A stretch of 64,000 nucleotides of DNA, from the NCBI GenBank assembly GCA_905221605.1, contig CAJNDS010002560.1:296916-360915 (forward strand), given 5' to 3'. Below are positions 11,622 through 23,965 of this stretch, in pieces. Origin of the DNA: Symbiodinium natans (Eukaryota > Sar > Dinophyceae > Suessiales > Symbiodiniaceae). The position numbers and the translations under genes are program-made. The notes under the pieces were generated by a model that was not told where the DNA came from, ran no database searches, and worked only from the letters and a program-made list of their open reading frames with translations. The stretch's first letter is position 1. Each line of letters opens with the position of its first letter.

Positions 11622-12387
11622 TACTTCCCAAATTAGATACTAAATGATGGCACCTTTTTTCGGGCCTCCTGTGGTAGACAAAAAGACCCCAAAGGGACCA
11701 CTACCCGTATGAAGGTTGTTCGGTTTTTCTAAATATTGTGCCCCCTCATTTTTTGCGGTGGTGTGAGGAGGGTTTTTTGTTGGCTCATATGGAAATCGGC
11801 AATGACAGGTGGCAATGGGGGATCTCGGACTCGGTGATAGAAAGGAATCCAAAACCCTAAAAACCCTAAACCACCCAACAGGGGACGACCAGACCCTCAA
11901 CCCTACACCCTGAACCCCACATGCCAACGCAACCTCACAGGACTCCGCCTTCTCAAAACCCGTAGAGTCTAGAGACTTAGCATCTCAGCTTGAGATCAGC
12001 TTGAGGTCTTATAGGTGTTACAAGGCTTATTTGGGGGTTTATTGGGGCTTCTTATGGGTTTCGGGGCTTATGAGGTTGTATGTGAGTTTGTAGTGGAAGG
12101 CTTGGGTTCAACTAGGATTGGGATGTGTAGGAATGACGCCCGGCGCGGTGGACATACAGGAAGTCGTTCGCACACACCGGGATTGGGCGGCTTCCCGGAC
12201 TTTATAAGGAACCCTATGGCCCAAGATTATAGACAATTATTCAAAGGGCATTGAAGGCCAAACCCAGGTTTTTGTCACCGGATCAGGTTCACCAACGACG
12301 CACACTTCACGGGTTTCCTGCTCAAGGAGTCGCTTGTTCTGCAGGTCGCAGTGGCCCCAGGGCATCATCATTCTAAGCGTCACCGCT
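11622..12387. other. Gene-poor stretch
   Basis: No recognisable gene. It contains a short ACCCTAAA patch near 11,855 and direct CTTGAGATCAGCTTGAGGTC-type motifs near 11,990. The open frames lack any domain. Confidence 0.5.
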
Positions 12388-12553
12388 GGGGGGGGGGGGG
12401 GGGGGGCGGGGGGGGCGGGGGGGGGGGGGGCCGGGGGGGGGGGGGGGGGCGGGGGGGGGGGGGGGGGCGGGGACGGGGGGGGGGGGGGGGGGGGGGGGGG
12501 GCGGGGGGGGGGGGGGGCGGGGGGGGGGGGGGGCGGGGGGGGGGGGGGGGGGG
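12388..12553 (+). repeat. 166-nt almost pure G tract
   Basis: All G except about ten C residues (CC once, otherwise single). The Gly-only and Pro-only open frames across it are artefacts. Runs of this kind can form stacked G-quadruplexes (known of the class). The exact length is also a common assembly or sequencing weak point. Confidence 0.9.
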
Positions 12554-13975
12554 ATCTTGTGCACAAGCATTGAACAGGGAGCAGGAGGTTTCCCACGAAA
12601 GGTTGCTTATTGTTGGGCTTGTGGTTAGGTAGTGAATCTAATAGATGGTTTAATTGGCGGTTTTACAACAGAAAACCAGATGAGCATGCAGTTGCACCCT
12701 GCCCTAGCAGATGAGTTCTTTCCACGTGACTTCAACTTCAATCAGACGTCGCGGCTTCAACGTTGCAATAGCGTAGCGTCTTTCCTTCGTGCTTGCGCTT
12801 GCCAAGTCCAGTCCTCTGTTGATCTTACCCGTGATTGCAGACTGAGGTGGCCGAGCCTTACGGCAACATCCCGCGCCGGGCGGGGTCCCCACTGCCTTGT
12901 CGGGCCTGATGGCCTAATTTGGTACCACCTCTGAACCTCGAGTTGGAGGGTTGCAGGTTTGAGGTTGAAGAACGCACCATGTCTTGGTATGAAAGTGATA
13001 TATAACGAATAAAGTAGGAAGCCCGAATAACGAGCTCCTGAAGAATGGACCGTGTTGCGGCGTCTCACCTCAGCGGAGGCTTGGAAAGCTCTAAGGTCGT
13101 GTGCTGCGTCATATTTTGGGGGGGTTTCCCGAAATGGTAAAACCCTTTGCGGGGTTCCTGAAAGAAAGAATGTTTTTTAGGGATATACACGGGAGTCCTC
13201 CCTCCCCCAGTTGGTAAACACCCCGTAGTAGTTCGCACCACAAAAAGACACAAAGGACATCACCCAGGACTGCCTCTAGTTGAGTCGGGAGCTAGCATGT
13301 GGGGCCCTCTTCCGTTCTACCCTTTCCCACGGGACCCCCCCCCCCCTTCCAACAACAAAAGGAGCAGGGGGCTTGGTCGACTTCAAAACCCTAAACCCCT
13401 AAACCCTCAACCCCTACACCCTAACCCCAAAACACCCCCCCCCCCCCTCTCCAGTCAGCCCCCCCCCCCCACATACTTAAACCCGAAAACCCTACACCCC
13501 AACCCCAAAAAACCCCCCTCCCTCTCCAGTCCCCCCCCAACCCCCCCCACAGAGGCCAGCATCGTCGAAGTTCGCTTCCTCAATCAGAACGTCCTGGACT
13601 CTCATGGTCGGGAGCCTCCGGAGCTTTAGGAGCCTTAGGGCTGTTGGGGGGTTTGGGGTTTGGGGTTTGGGGTTTAGGGTTTAGGGTTTAGGGTTTAGGG
13701 CTCGGGGGGTTGTTTCGGGCTGTTCGGGCTTCAGGCTGTATAGGGTTCAGGGCGTTAGGCTTAGGGTTTGAGGAAGGAAGTGGCGTCGTGTTCATTGGTG
13801 TCGAAGGGGTGGCCACGGTGGGCTTGCGGGTTGCTCAGGATGAGGCTCGGAGACTTTAGATCTACCTGGATAAAGGAATTTGTGGGTGTCGCGGCCGGAT
13901 TGTCAATAAGGCGCACGCTTCTTTTTCCTCTGTCCTGTCCGGGTTGTGGAGCCATAGAAAGACAGCGCTTAAGAG
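12554..13975. other. Gene-poor stretch with C-rich low complexity
   Basis: A stretch of poly-C blocks and degenerate CCCTAAA (13,335-13,550) gives a spurious Pro-rich frame. TTTGGGG/TTTAGGG patches lie at about 13,646-13,700. Frames at 12,632-12,934 and 13,768-14,040 have no recognised domain. Confidence 0.5.
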
Positions 13976-14078
13976 CCTATATCCCCCTCGGGAATATTCG
14001 GGAATTTTTTGTTCATATAAAACCCAAGAGGATACCATAAAAACAACATGTTTACTAAGGTTCTAAGGGGAGTATAGG
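13976..14078. mobile_element. MITE-like element, CCTATA...TATAGG family, copy 1
   Basis: The left end CCTATATCCCCCT pairs with the right end GGGGAGTATAGG. The interior TTTGTTCATATAAAACC resembles the interior of the copy at 27,751-27,836 (TTTGTTTGTATAAAATCC), and both right ends carry AAGGTTC(T/C)AAGGGGAGTATAGG-type sequence. Two related elements in one window support a dispersed family. Confidence 0.6.
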
Positions 14079-15643
14079 AGCTTCCACCGCAGCTTTAACT
14101 TGCATCTCCCCCAACGCCTGCTTCATTTTCAACTCCTCGCCTTGCACCAGTGCCTTCGGTTTTAGGGTTTAGGGTTCAGGGTTCAGGGTTCAGGGTTTAG
14201 GGTTTAGGGTTTAGGGTTTAGGGAAACATATTCTCACTCCCTGCGCTTCTTAGCATCCCCAACCTCTGCGAGCATCCCGGAGCTCTACAGGCTCCAGCAT
14301 CTTCGTGCGACTCGAGGCGCCCATAGGTGCCCCCCGCAGCTGGGAGAGGGCTGGAGATAGATAGAGGGAATGCAGCGCCAAGATGCTGTGCCAAAGCCGA
14401 CCTCCAGAAGCAAACCAGCTCCGAAGAGCCCATATAACCCTCGCCCATAACGCCCCCTCCCCCCCCCCTCCCCCCCCCCCCCCCCCACCCCCCCCCTCAA
14501 ATGCAGCCAGGTGTTGAGTTTGCCCTGGGCTGTTTGGCAGCCGTGCCGGATCCAGACTACGCGGCTGGGAGCCCAAGCCCTGCTTGGAGGCTTCGGGAAG
14601 TTGGACCCAGAGGATGCAACGATTCAGCAGGATACCTTAGAGGTGCAGCTTCTCAAAGTAAAAGCCCCAATTTTGCAAGGCTGCAGTCCTTTTTCTGCCT
14701 ACCTTGCATCCACTGCAGCCTGACAGCTCCCATCCCCAGCGTAAAACATCGACATCGCAAGAACATACAGATGGCTGGGACGGCCGTGGGAACTGCGGAC
14801 CGCGCCCCCAATGTCTAACCCTCCTAGCCAGAGTTTGGAGCCCCCACGTGCGCTGTAGTTCATCACCTACACGTGCGATCTCTTCATGCTTCCGAGGGCT
14901 GCGAAGGCATCGGGCGACTGGCAGTGGCGCAGCGGACACAGGCAGAAGGGAGCGAAGGGAACTGAGCACTCGAGTCTTTCGACTTCCCTAGTGACTGCTG
15001 CGATTGCGTGCGGAATACTTGTCGTCAGCTCCAACAGCAGCTCACCCGTTTAGCTAGAGAATCTCTTGATTATGCCTCTTGCTGTGCTCTGAGAGAGCTC
15101 CTGTCCTTAAGCCTAGAACATGAGTGGAGCTTCACTCAACAGCTCGCGGCGCTCTTTGCGTGGTTTTGTTCCGCTGGCAGTGGCCGCCAAGATTATGCGG
15201 CGAGAAACTGTTGCGCCATGTTGATTGCTCTGTAAAGTTCGCCAACGCACGCTGTTTCGCGTATCCGCGTACATGTTGAAACTTCAAGGGGGCCGAGCGC
15301 ACCTATCGAGCAGCCTGAAGGGAAGCCACCCTCAACCAAGGTGAAGCAGCACACGCGACCCTTTGTGTTGTTTTTTTCGGTGTGTGTGTGTGTGTGTGTG
15401 ATTGATATAGAAGATCAAGGCCTGCATCCTTACAGTATGTTGATCCCTGGAGCTTGATAGAGAAAGCCCCCCCCCCCCCTTGCCTTTGCCAGGGGACCTT
15501 GGAGTCTGGCCAGCACACCCTCGTCCTCCGCGCCGTGAACCCAATCCGCACACCGAGCTCGAACTGGTGAGCCCACCCCTAAACCCTAAACCCTGAACCC
15601 TAACCCCTGCACTTCGGGGCTTTAGGGCCTTGGCGTATGTCTC

Positions 15644-15678
<35 letters not shown>

Positions 15679-18600
15679 CAAAGTTGTTGTTTCGGCCTTA
15701 AGCTACCTGTGGAAGGTGGTCTGCGGCTTTTCAAAGTGTAACGGCTCAATGAGGCATCAGGGTTTTTAAGCCGCAAGCCCCCACCTGAGCTTCCGGCGCT
15801 TGCCAGTGGTTGCCAGGTGGACCTTGCAGACTTTTGCGAACGTTACGGCCGCGGCGGCCCGACTTGGTGAGTTCCCAGATGTCAGGCCGACACGGGCTCT
15901 GGAAGGTACAGTTGAAGTCGGCGTAGTAGCAGTGACGGTCAGAAGTAGAAGTTCGCACTAGCTGCTGGCGGTGTTTGCATTGTTTGCTCTCTTGTTACAG
16001 CTACTTGCTTGCTCTGGGCAAGCAGGGCCTTCTGGCCTAGACTTATAGCACCCTTCTGTTGCAACATCCTTGCCTCTGCATTTTTCTGTCACAACTCACA
16101 GAGAAATCCACAATGCCGTGCCTCATGCGTGTTCTCCGACCCCCAGCGGCCGAGTGGGGGGGCCTTGTCTGGCGCAGGCAGCGCGGACGAGTCATGGGCT
16201 TCGAGCTCGCGCAGGCGTTGCAGGCCGCTCCTTGGTGAGTTCCCCTTGTGTAGGGTTTGGGGTTTGGGGTTTAGGGTTAGGGTTGCGAGAGTCAGGCGAG
16301 CCTCCATCTCCGAAATTTCAGGGACCTCTCCGAACTTGGCATACAGGATGGAAGCCTAAGGATTAGGGCTTCGGATTTAGGGTTTAAGGTTGAGAAGGAC
16401 GAAGATGCACCAGCAATCCTTACCATCTCGCTCAGCCATGTGGCCGCCCACCTGGCTCCCGACTTCTCCATGAGTAACATGAGCTGTTTCCGGCGTGTCT
16501 TGCAAGATCCTTCGAGGTTTCGCGGATTTTGGAAGGATGTGGAAGCTACTTGGGTTTTCTCACTGTTTGTTTACCAGGGAACTCTGGGTGCTAGCCTGGC
16601 CAGCAAGGCAACCATACAGCCCAGCAGCCCGGAGAAGGAAGGCTCGCCGGCCCTTTGCGACTTTGGCCTTCAGAGTTTAGGGTTTAGGGTTTAGGGTTTA
16701 GGGTTACACATGTTACGCGCACGGGCGCAAACATGGAAAAAACCCCCAGCCTAAGCTTTCCTGGAGCTGGCCCAGCGCAGGTTCTGTGCAGATCTTCCTT
16801 TGGCTGAGGCCCCCGCTCACAGGGAGCTTGGACTGGCCCAACACCCTGAATCTTTGAAATGGAGGGTGCACAGAAATTGCAGCAGAGACCCAAAAAGAAA
16901 AGATTTAAGGTCTGCCTGTTTTTCCGGTTTAGACCCTCCCGAAACCCCCCCCCCCCCCCGCAAGACAAACGTAGGCATTCCCTTCAATCAACCCTAACCC
17001 TAAACCCTAAACCCTAAACCCTTGAACCCCCAGTTGGCTCCGATTAAGGCCTACGAGCTACGTGCCAGCTGGCGGGCGTGTGGAGATCCATGCCGCGCAG
17101 GCAATGGGGTTAGGGTTTAGGGCTTAGGGTTTAGGGTTTAGGGTTTAGGGTTTAGGGTTTAGGGTTTGGGGTTTAGGGTTTGGGGTTTGGGGTTTTGGGG
17201 TTTTAGGGTTTGGGGTTTAGGGTTTAGGGTTTATTGAAATTATTCAGGGTTCAGGTCCGGGGAAAGTTTCGAGGAGTTTCAAAGAGTTCCGAGGAGTTTC
17301 GAGGAGTTTCGAGGAAAGTTTCTTTTTCTGGATTTTTTGAGTTTGAATAATTTCAAGTTACAGAGGCTTGAGGGTTTAGAGTTTTGGGTTTAGGGGCTTC
17401 AGGGGGATCAGAGTTCAGCCCTCAAGGTGACGCTGAGGGCGGCTTTTTCATCCCTCGTAACCCGGGGAAACAACTAGGGTGTAGTCCGGACCCTAAACCC
17501 TAAGCCCTAAGCCCTAAACCCTAAACCCACGGGTTCAGATGGGGGATGGATAGCCGGAGAGGCATTCGAGCTGTCCTGCACGCCTTCCTTCATCCTGCTG
17601 TCTATGCCTCCAGGACGGGGCGGGGCCAGCTGAGGAGTATGAAGTCTGCAACTACCAATCACTCCCTGAGCTCAGCTGAACCTCAACTTCTTTGGCTTCG
17701 GGGGGGGGGGTAACAAGAGTGGCGGCTGGTTTTGCATGCAACCACCCTCAGGGCCTATGAGCGCCAAAATCCCAAAACAAAGCACCGCCCGAAAGCATAG
17801 CCTGAGTCACTAGAATCCCAGAACCTCTAGACCAAAAAACCCTAGCAAGCCCCTTAGATGAACCTTCATCAACCCCAAAATAAACCCCCCCAAAAAAGCC
17901 CTGTTCAAATGCAACGTGGGGGGGGAGGAACCTGCACAGCCTTACACGCGACCTCGGGCCTGGAATACACGGACGACCATGACATCATCGACTTCCGCGT
18001 CGCGGAGGCAGATCTCGGAGCTCCTGGGGGGGGGGGGGGGTTTTGGGATGCTTTTAGGGATGCCTTTAGGGTTTAGGGTTTAGGGTTTAGGGTTTAGGGT
18101 TTAGGGTTTAGGGTTTCGGATGGGCACAGGTGCAGGATGTGCGTGGTTGCCGCCCTTTTTGTTGAGTGAGGGCTTGGGGGACTGGTGGAGGCCAGTGGTT
18201 TTGGGCGTTTCCAGCGGCTGTCCCCTCAGGGCCACTTCCTGCTCCCGAACAATGAGTACGAGCTCTCCATTTATGCCAGGACTTCTTTGGCTGCCTCCAT
18301 CACATCCCAGATTCCTGGGAGGATCCGAAATCAGATACCCCTAAGGCTTCCTAAGAATGACCCGATGGTAATATAGGGTACTATTCGGGGGTTCTACTTC
18401 TTGGATCCAGGGTCTGGGATGCTGTGTTGATTCTAGTCGGCTGGGCAGGCATCAAATTGGCCACCGCTGACACGTGAGGAATCCAGGCACACTGGACGGA
18501 GTTGTTTCCACTCGCTTGGGCCTTGATTCGCGCTTGGACCACAAGGACTGCGAGTTATTTGTAAAGTGGACGGAAGTTCCGCGTGCTGAAGGCAAGCAAG

Positions 18601-19109
18601 GTCCAGAGCAGATGCATTTGTGGGTGGGCACTGTTGATCGAGGTTGGGGCGTGCTCCTGCGGGACGACCACGGCGATGTGTTGGAGGCGAATATGGAGGT
18701 GTGACCCCCGCATCTGGGCAAGTGGGCATCGTAAGTGCATATCGAGGCACAAAGCGCTAGGGCCGCTAGGCTTTACAAGGGCCCCGGCGATGCACATGCG
18801 TTGCTCCAGACTTGACTCGACCCTGCGCAGATCCACTCCTACGCGCTGACAGCCGTTGGGATGCAAGCGTTGTCGCTGCAGCCGAGCGTCTCAGTTCCGC
18901 CCTCAGGTAGACTTTGAAGGTACAAGGAGCAGTCTGCTTGCGGGGTATGAATGCGAAACTTGCATGGTAGGGGACGACATGGGACAGCGAATCATCACAT
19001 GGTGCACCACAAAATGAACTAACTGCTAGCCAGCGCTGCTTGGCCAGGTTCCCTATGCGCGCAATGAGGCTCCACTGCATTCGAGAAGGACTCTGCAGTT
19101 TAGGCTTAC
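14079..19109. other. Gene-poor stretch rich in simple repeats
   Basis: Contains TTTAGGG-type patches (14,160-14,222; 16,679-16,705; 17,106-17,238; 18,065-18,116), poly-C at 14,459-14,497 and (GT)n at about 15,379-15,400 and 15,647-15,677. A short GAGGAGTTTC repeat lies at 17,270-17,325 and poly-G at about 18,026-18,040. Frames at 14,501-14,818, 16,009-16,366, 16,440-16,694 and 18,474-18,704 have no domain I recognise. Confidence 0.5.
17270..17325 (+). repeat. GAGGAGTTTC decamer repeat
   Basis: Four to five imperfect copies of GAGGAGTTTC/AAAGAGTTCC in tandem, ending with GAGGAAAGTTTC. It is a small minisatellite next to a degenerate telomere-type patch. Confidence 0.75.
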
Positions 19110-19213
19110 ACTTACTGTTGGTGAGCAGCGAATGAGGGAATTAGGGCCCTGCATCCCTTAAGGGATTATATAGGGTACCTCATTCCCCCAATCCATCCTA
19201 ACCAACAGTAAGT
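19110..19213. mobile_element. MITE-like foldback, ACTTACTGTTGGT ends
   Basis: A perfect 13-bp terminal repeat, ACTTACTGTTGGT (19,110-19,122), pairs with its reverse complement at 19,201-19,213. A second inner pair (AATGAGGGAA with TTCCCCCAAT-like sequence) extends the stem. A partial copy of the end occurs near 2,715. No coding potential. Confidence 0.65.
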
Positions 19214-19344
19214 ACAATGCAAGATGTGGCAGGGCTTAGGATTTGGAGTTGTAGTCTGTACTCTACGGCTCTGAACAGGTGCGACTGCAGCTGAGCTTTC
19301 AGCGGCAGCTGTCTCTTACCGCGATCAGCGAGGTACCCCTTGGC

Positions 19345-19375
<31 letters not shown>

Positions 19376-20182
19376 CATGTCAGTTGTTTGGGCCCCAGTG
19401 AGCATGCATGAATTGAAAAGAGGTGGATACCGGGCTTCGGGTGAAAGCAAGCAGTTCGCATAGCTTGCTCAAATCACTTTGCTGCCGCTTGGCCCTGTGG
19501 CCCAAGTTGCCGATGGGCTCGGCACTTTCTAACGCGTGCGTTACCGAACTACGTTTTCAGAAGTGCCTCAGCTACATCAGCAGTTCTTTCGGAAAATCAC
19601 TGGCAAGGCTCTCATAAGGCTATGTTCGCTAGACCTCTTCAGACCTGCAACCGGGGCATGTCCTAGTAACGGCCCAGGATCCATACATTATGGATTTGAT
19701 ATATATATATATATATTTGTATATATATATACACAAGCATATAGTATGCAATATGTAAGAAATTATGTGTATGTATATATATATATATATATGCTACCCC
19801 CCCCCCCCCATTACCAGAACCCACCTTTTCAAGCTTTGCATGTGTACTTGGATGGTTACGATGTCAGATACAGTATTTGTAATTTAATATCATTCAATAT
19901 CTAGAGGGTGATGGTTTAAGATTTCCATGTTCCGAGGGTCAGGGTTTGAGGTGCCTCCAAGTTTTAACCTTACATGTTGAAAACAATATAGAGTTCGTGC
20001 CTAATCTTGGTTGCAAAGCCTTGCTTTTACAATTTGCTTACAAGCACGGGGGAACCATTGCTCATTAGCGGGCGGGGAGGGTGGGGGGACCTCAAGGGCA
20101 GAAAGGGGGCCGGGGGACCTTTCCTATTTCGCGTGAGGATTAGGCCCAGAGGAAGAGGGAGTCATGTCCACATTTCTATTTC

Positions 20183-20549
20183 AGGCCAAACCTTTTCGAC
20201 TACGATCTAATGAGGAAAAGGAGGGAGTCATTTCAGGATATAAGCATTTCGGATTTAGGGCATCCTTTAAGGTTTAGGGCCAAACCTTGTTTATAAACCT
20301 TACACGAAAATGGGGGCGCCACTTCCGCGCATTTGTTTAAGTGCTAGGGCCAGACCTTGTGCCTTTCTCCGAATTTGTTCTTATTTTGCTTAAGGCTCCT
20401 AGTTCGCTTAAGGTGGGCCAGACCGTTTTGTTAAATGAGGAAAAGGAGTTCTTGTTTTGCTTAAGGCTCCTATTTCACTTGGGGTTTAGGGCCAGACCCT
20501 TTCGATTAAGATTTAATCAGGAAAAGGAAGGAGTCGTTTCAGCATATTC
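20183..20549 (+). repeat. Diverged dispersed repeat cluster
   Basis: At least three related segments share AGGGCCAGACC, an (A/G)GGAAAAGGA(G/A)GGAGTC(A/G)TTTCAG motif (near 20,210 and 20,520) and TTTGCTTAAGGCTCCTA (twice). Spacing is irregular. They may be fragments of one older duplicated element. Confidence 0.55.
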
Positions 20550-21395
20550 TTTCAGACCTTATTCTGTTCCTGCGGTATTTTTCGGTTACGGGTGTTATCC
20601 TCCTTGGACAAGGTTTGCATACATGTCTAGTATGCAGGGGATTGGGTTCTCGGCCTTGGCAGGGTAGGGTGACGTCTATTCCTACGAGTAGTCTCTTACT
20701 ACGGGTCTCCGGAGGAGGGAGGGGCAACGTGTTTTTATTATTCGTGCGGTGTTATCTTGTTACTGGTCTTACAGGGGGGATGGGACCGGGGGGGGGGGGG
20801 GGGGGGGGGGTGGCTATGCTGGAAGACCCTGCACTGCACCCCCTTCTTCTAAGCAACATGTTGTGTGACAAGAACTCTTTCCAATCATACATAAAGCCAA
20901 CCACACATGAGAAATAAGATTGTGAGTATTGCAATGCTGTACTTATGACTCCTCAATCACTTGGATAACAACAAATCAAGATTAAGAATTCAAGGGCATC
21001 TCAAACCCTCACCCTTTGCATGTTCAGATACCAAGGCTGTGACTCGGATTTAACAAATCACCCTAAACCCTAAACCCTAAACCCTAAACCGAAGGCTTAG
21101 AGGTATCTGGCGCCTCACCCTCCGGAGGTGGGCTCTCCAGGGGGAGGGGGGGGGGGGGGGGGTTGGCCAGATATGTAGATACTTTTCCTATAGTGCAGCA
21201 ACATTACATAAATCGAGCAATAGGTCAACCTAATATCGTCTTAAAAAAAAGAGCAGACTACTATAACATTGTGACATTACACCACCGAAGACCCCAAACA
21301 GTCAAAGACACATCAAAGAAACAGGAGGCGACGGGGAGACGAAGGGAGACAAAGGGAGGCGAGGAGCACAGCAACCCGGCAAAGCCACCCACACG

Positions 21396-21448
21396 AAGGG
21401 AGACAAAGGGAGACAAAGGGAGACAAAGGGAGACAAAGGGAGACAAGG
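21396..21448 (+). repeat. GGGAGACAAA decamer minisatellite
   Basis: Five tandem GGGAGACAAA/G units, with a further single copy and variants from about 21,335. Simple tandem repeat with no coding evidence. Confidence 0.85.
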
Positions 21449-22960
21449 GGATGCAAGGAGCCCAGGAACTCGGCAACAGTCCTCAGGATGTCGGCAATCC
21501 TTGAATGAATTTAGAACCCCAACAGTAGGCTGTTTGGGAAATTAAAGTACTAAAGTACTACAATTTTACAAGCCCGGGACACTAAGGCATCGACGTATGG
21601 TCAGGTGAGTCGATCCTCCTCCTCACCGTCTCGTTGCGCAAAGTGCTGGGCCGAGCTAGAATGGGGCAATTTAGGGCTTGCCTAGTTTTTCGCAGCCCAC
21701 TATTCCTGCAGCTGAAGTTGCAGCCGCATTGACGATCTGATGTGAGTGTTGTAACTTGGCGCGTGGACTTCTGCGCAACTGTTGACTCTGGTGCCTTTGG
21801 TGTATGCTTTAGGGCTGACATGGTTTAGCAGCGAAGTGCGCGAAGTGCGGCCGCATGTGCTTGGACGCCGTCTGGAATATGTGTCCATTCAATGGCGACC
21901 CGCAAGCTCAGGTGCTATGAGAAAGGGCCTTCTGATCTCACAGCTATTAACCTTGCAGCGGGCTGAGGTGCTTTCATGACATCTAAATCATCTCATGCAG
22001 GAGCCTGCGTCATGATCCGTATCCTTTCGCACCCTCCAAGTTGTATATCATACATAGCTGTCCAAAATACCATAATACCGATTCTAACTAAATAAGACCC
22101 TGTTTTGTCTACTGATATCACTGCTTGAGTTTCTGGCAGTTTCTGCGGGTGTTCCGATGTGGGTGTTGATCTAAAGGTCCTTGTAAGGAGTTTGCATAAA
22201 GTCCACGTTCCATGACCGGCGAGCCCGCGAGAGATCCACGAGCAGACGTGCGAAACGAAATGACTTGTCTGGCGAATGATGCGAACAAAAAATCTCATCA
22301 TTCAAATCGGCTCCGAATCTAGCGCTGGCGCTGGACTGGCGAAAGCTCCGCGGAAGTCGCCAGCAAGTCTGATGCACCCCTGGAAGGACCCAGCCCACAT
22401 GGTCCTCCACTTAGCCTGAAGGGTTCAGTCCTTAACTTAAGCCTGAGTTCACCTCTCTCAAACCTCTTGTCCAGATCGAATCTTGCCCTCAACCCTTCCT
22501 CAATGCTCCCTATGGTGCTCGCATCCGTGGACATAGCAAACCATGTCTAGTATGGTGCCTCAAGGGCCCCCCATCCTGAAGTCGTTAACCCCGCAATTCT
22601 TGTCTACCTGGAACTGAAAGCCCAACCACAAGGTTCGTGCTGTCTTGGACCGCAGTGGACGGGAGTTGCACCGATGCGGCCAGGAACTTGGGAGGTTATC
22701 ACTTGCCACAAGAAGTAAGACGTTCGTCGTGCAATGATTGATGTATAGCCCTCCGTGACGTCCTGTCGCGAACATTGAAAGCAAACCCCGTACGTGTTGC
22801 GTGTTGGGCCTCTTCAGTTAAGCTAAGCAGTACTACTCAGCAACTGCGGGTCGTCGTCGCAGTCGTCGTGGTGGTGGTGGTGGTGGCGGCAGCATTGTTC
22901 TGTTTTAACTACATCGGCCAAGGCACCGTCTGCAAGCTGCCAGTCAAAAGCCGCTTGGAC

Positions 22961-22997
<37 letters not shown>

Positions 22998-23475
22998 CGG
23001 CTTCGGCCCTTCAAGGAGGTTTGGGCGCTGTTCTGCAGTTCTGATGGATTAGAGGCGTTGCTTCTAGGATTTGCTTCAGGTCTCCATGAAGGGCTTCAGG
23101 TCTGCACTGCCAAGGGAGGGTCCAAAGTGAAGGTATGCGCAGCACGCCAGAGCAGCACATCTGGTCAGGAACGGGGGTCGCTGTGGCTACTCCCAGAACG
23201 CAAACTCAGCAAAGCCTAAGGATCTGCACATCCCGCACGAAGAAGAGGACAGCGAGGGGCTTGGTCTCCACATGCTTTAGATTGAAATTGGGGCTTGGAG
23301 TTCTCGGACACTTCGAAACAACTCAGAAACAGGCTTCAAGACTCTTGTGCTGGTCGGCTAGCTGAGGTGATGACACCACACTCCTTGCCATGCCGCAGCG
23401 GGCCACGCGCACGGTCGCCGCACCCAGGCCCATCCTTAAAGCTCAAGGTCACCTCCCCTGCTTTGCCTGTATCCT

Positions 23476-23865
23476 ATGGAGGCTCGAAGCGAGGGAGCCG
23501 TATGCGTGCCTCTCAATTTCAGGGGTTGCCTTGATTCCGATCCCATCATGGACCGCCCGGCCGTACTTGTGGCTATTTGCGCCGCGAGGAAACTGCAGCT
23601 CCCGCCTTTGCCATCGCATGTCTGGCAGAAGGTGCACGCCTTCACGGGCACGGAGTACTTTCCAGAAGACCTGGAAGGCTGCTTCCCGTTGCAAGCCCGT
23701 GGCGAACCCACACCGGGAGTGCCTGGGAATGGCCATCGCGAATTCCAGGTCTTATTCGTGGGATCGACTCATGGCCGAAATTCCGATGCGCTCTGGTACC
23801 ACCCACCAACCACCTCCAACCGCTTGCCGGCTGTAGTGGCAGACCTGGTCAGGCCAGGGGTTTGA
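23476..23865 (+). CDS. Possible exon, unknown function
   Basis: A 129-codon GC-rich open frame with varied amino-acid content (Trp, His and Phe present) and no low-complexity runs, which sets it apart from most frames nearby. I recognise no domain. A second frame with similar composition follows at 23,966-24,589, separated by a CCCTAAA patch near 23,890. They could be parts of one intron-split gene, but I found no convincing splice pair. Chance open frames of this length are common in GC-rich DNA, so confidence is low. Confidence 0.2.
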   Translation: MEARSEGAVCVPLNFRGCLDSDPIMDRPAVLVAICAARKLQLPPLPSHVWQKVHAFTGTEYFPEDLEGCFPLQARGEPTPGVPGNGHREFQVLFVGSTHGRNSDALWYHPPTTSNRLPAVVADLVRPGV

Positions 23866-23965
23866 CTTCAGGCTTTCCAACTAAGCCCTAACCCTAAACC
23901 CAAGCCCAAAAACGTTTGGTTGAGAAACGCCGAAGTCGAAAACATCCCGAAGCCACACCGCCTAG

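Larger units (their letters stand above)
19214..23475. other. Gene-poor stretch with microsatellites
   Basis: Holds (GT)n at about 19,349-19,374, AT-rich (TA)n tracts at about 19,699-19,792 followed by poly-C, diverged repeats at 20,183-20,549 and poly-G at about 20,787-20,811 and 21,147-21,163. It also has a CCCTAAA patch at 21,063-21,090, a decamer minisatellite at 21,396-21,448, a GTGGTGG tract near 22,868 and (CA)n at about 22,963-22,995. No recognised gene. Confidence 0.5.

Noticed and set aside
12237-12632. Poly-Pro and poly-Gly open frames
   Set aside because: They are produced entirely by the 166-nt G tract.
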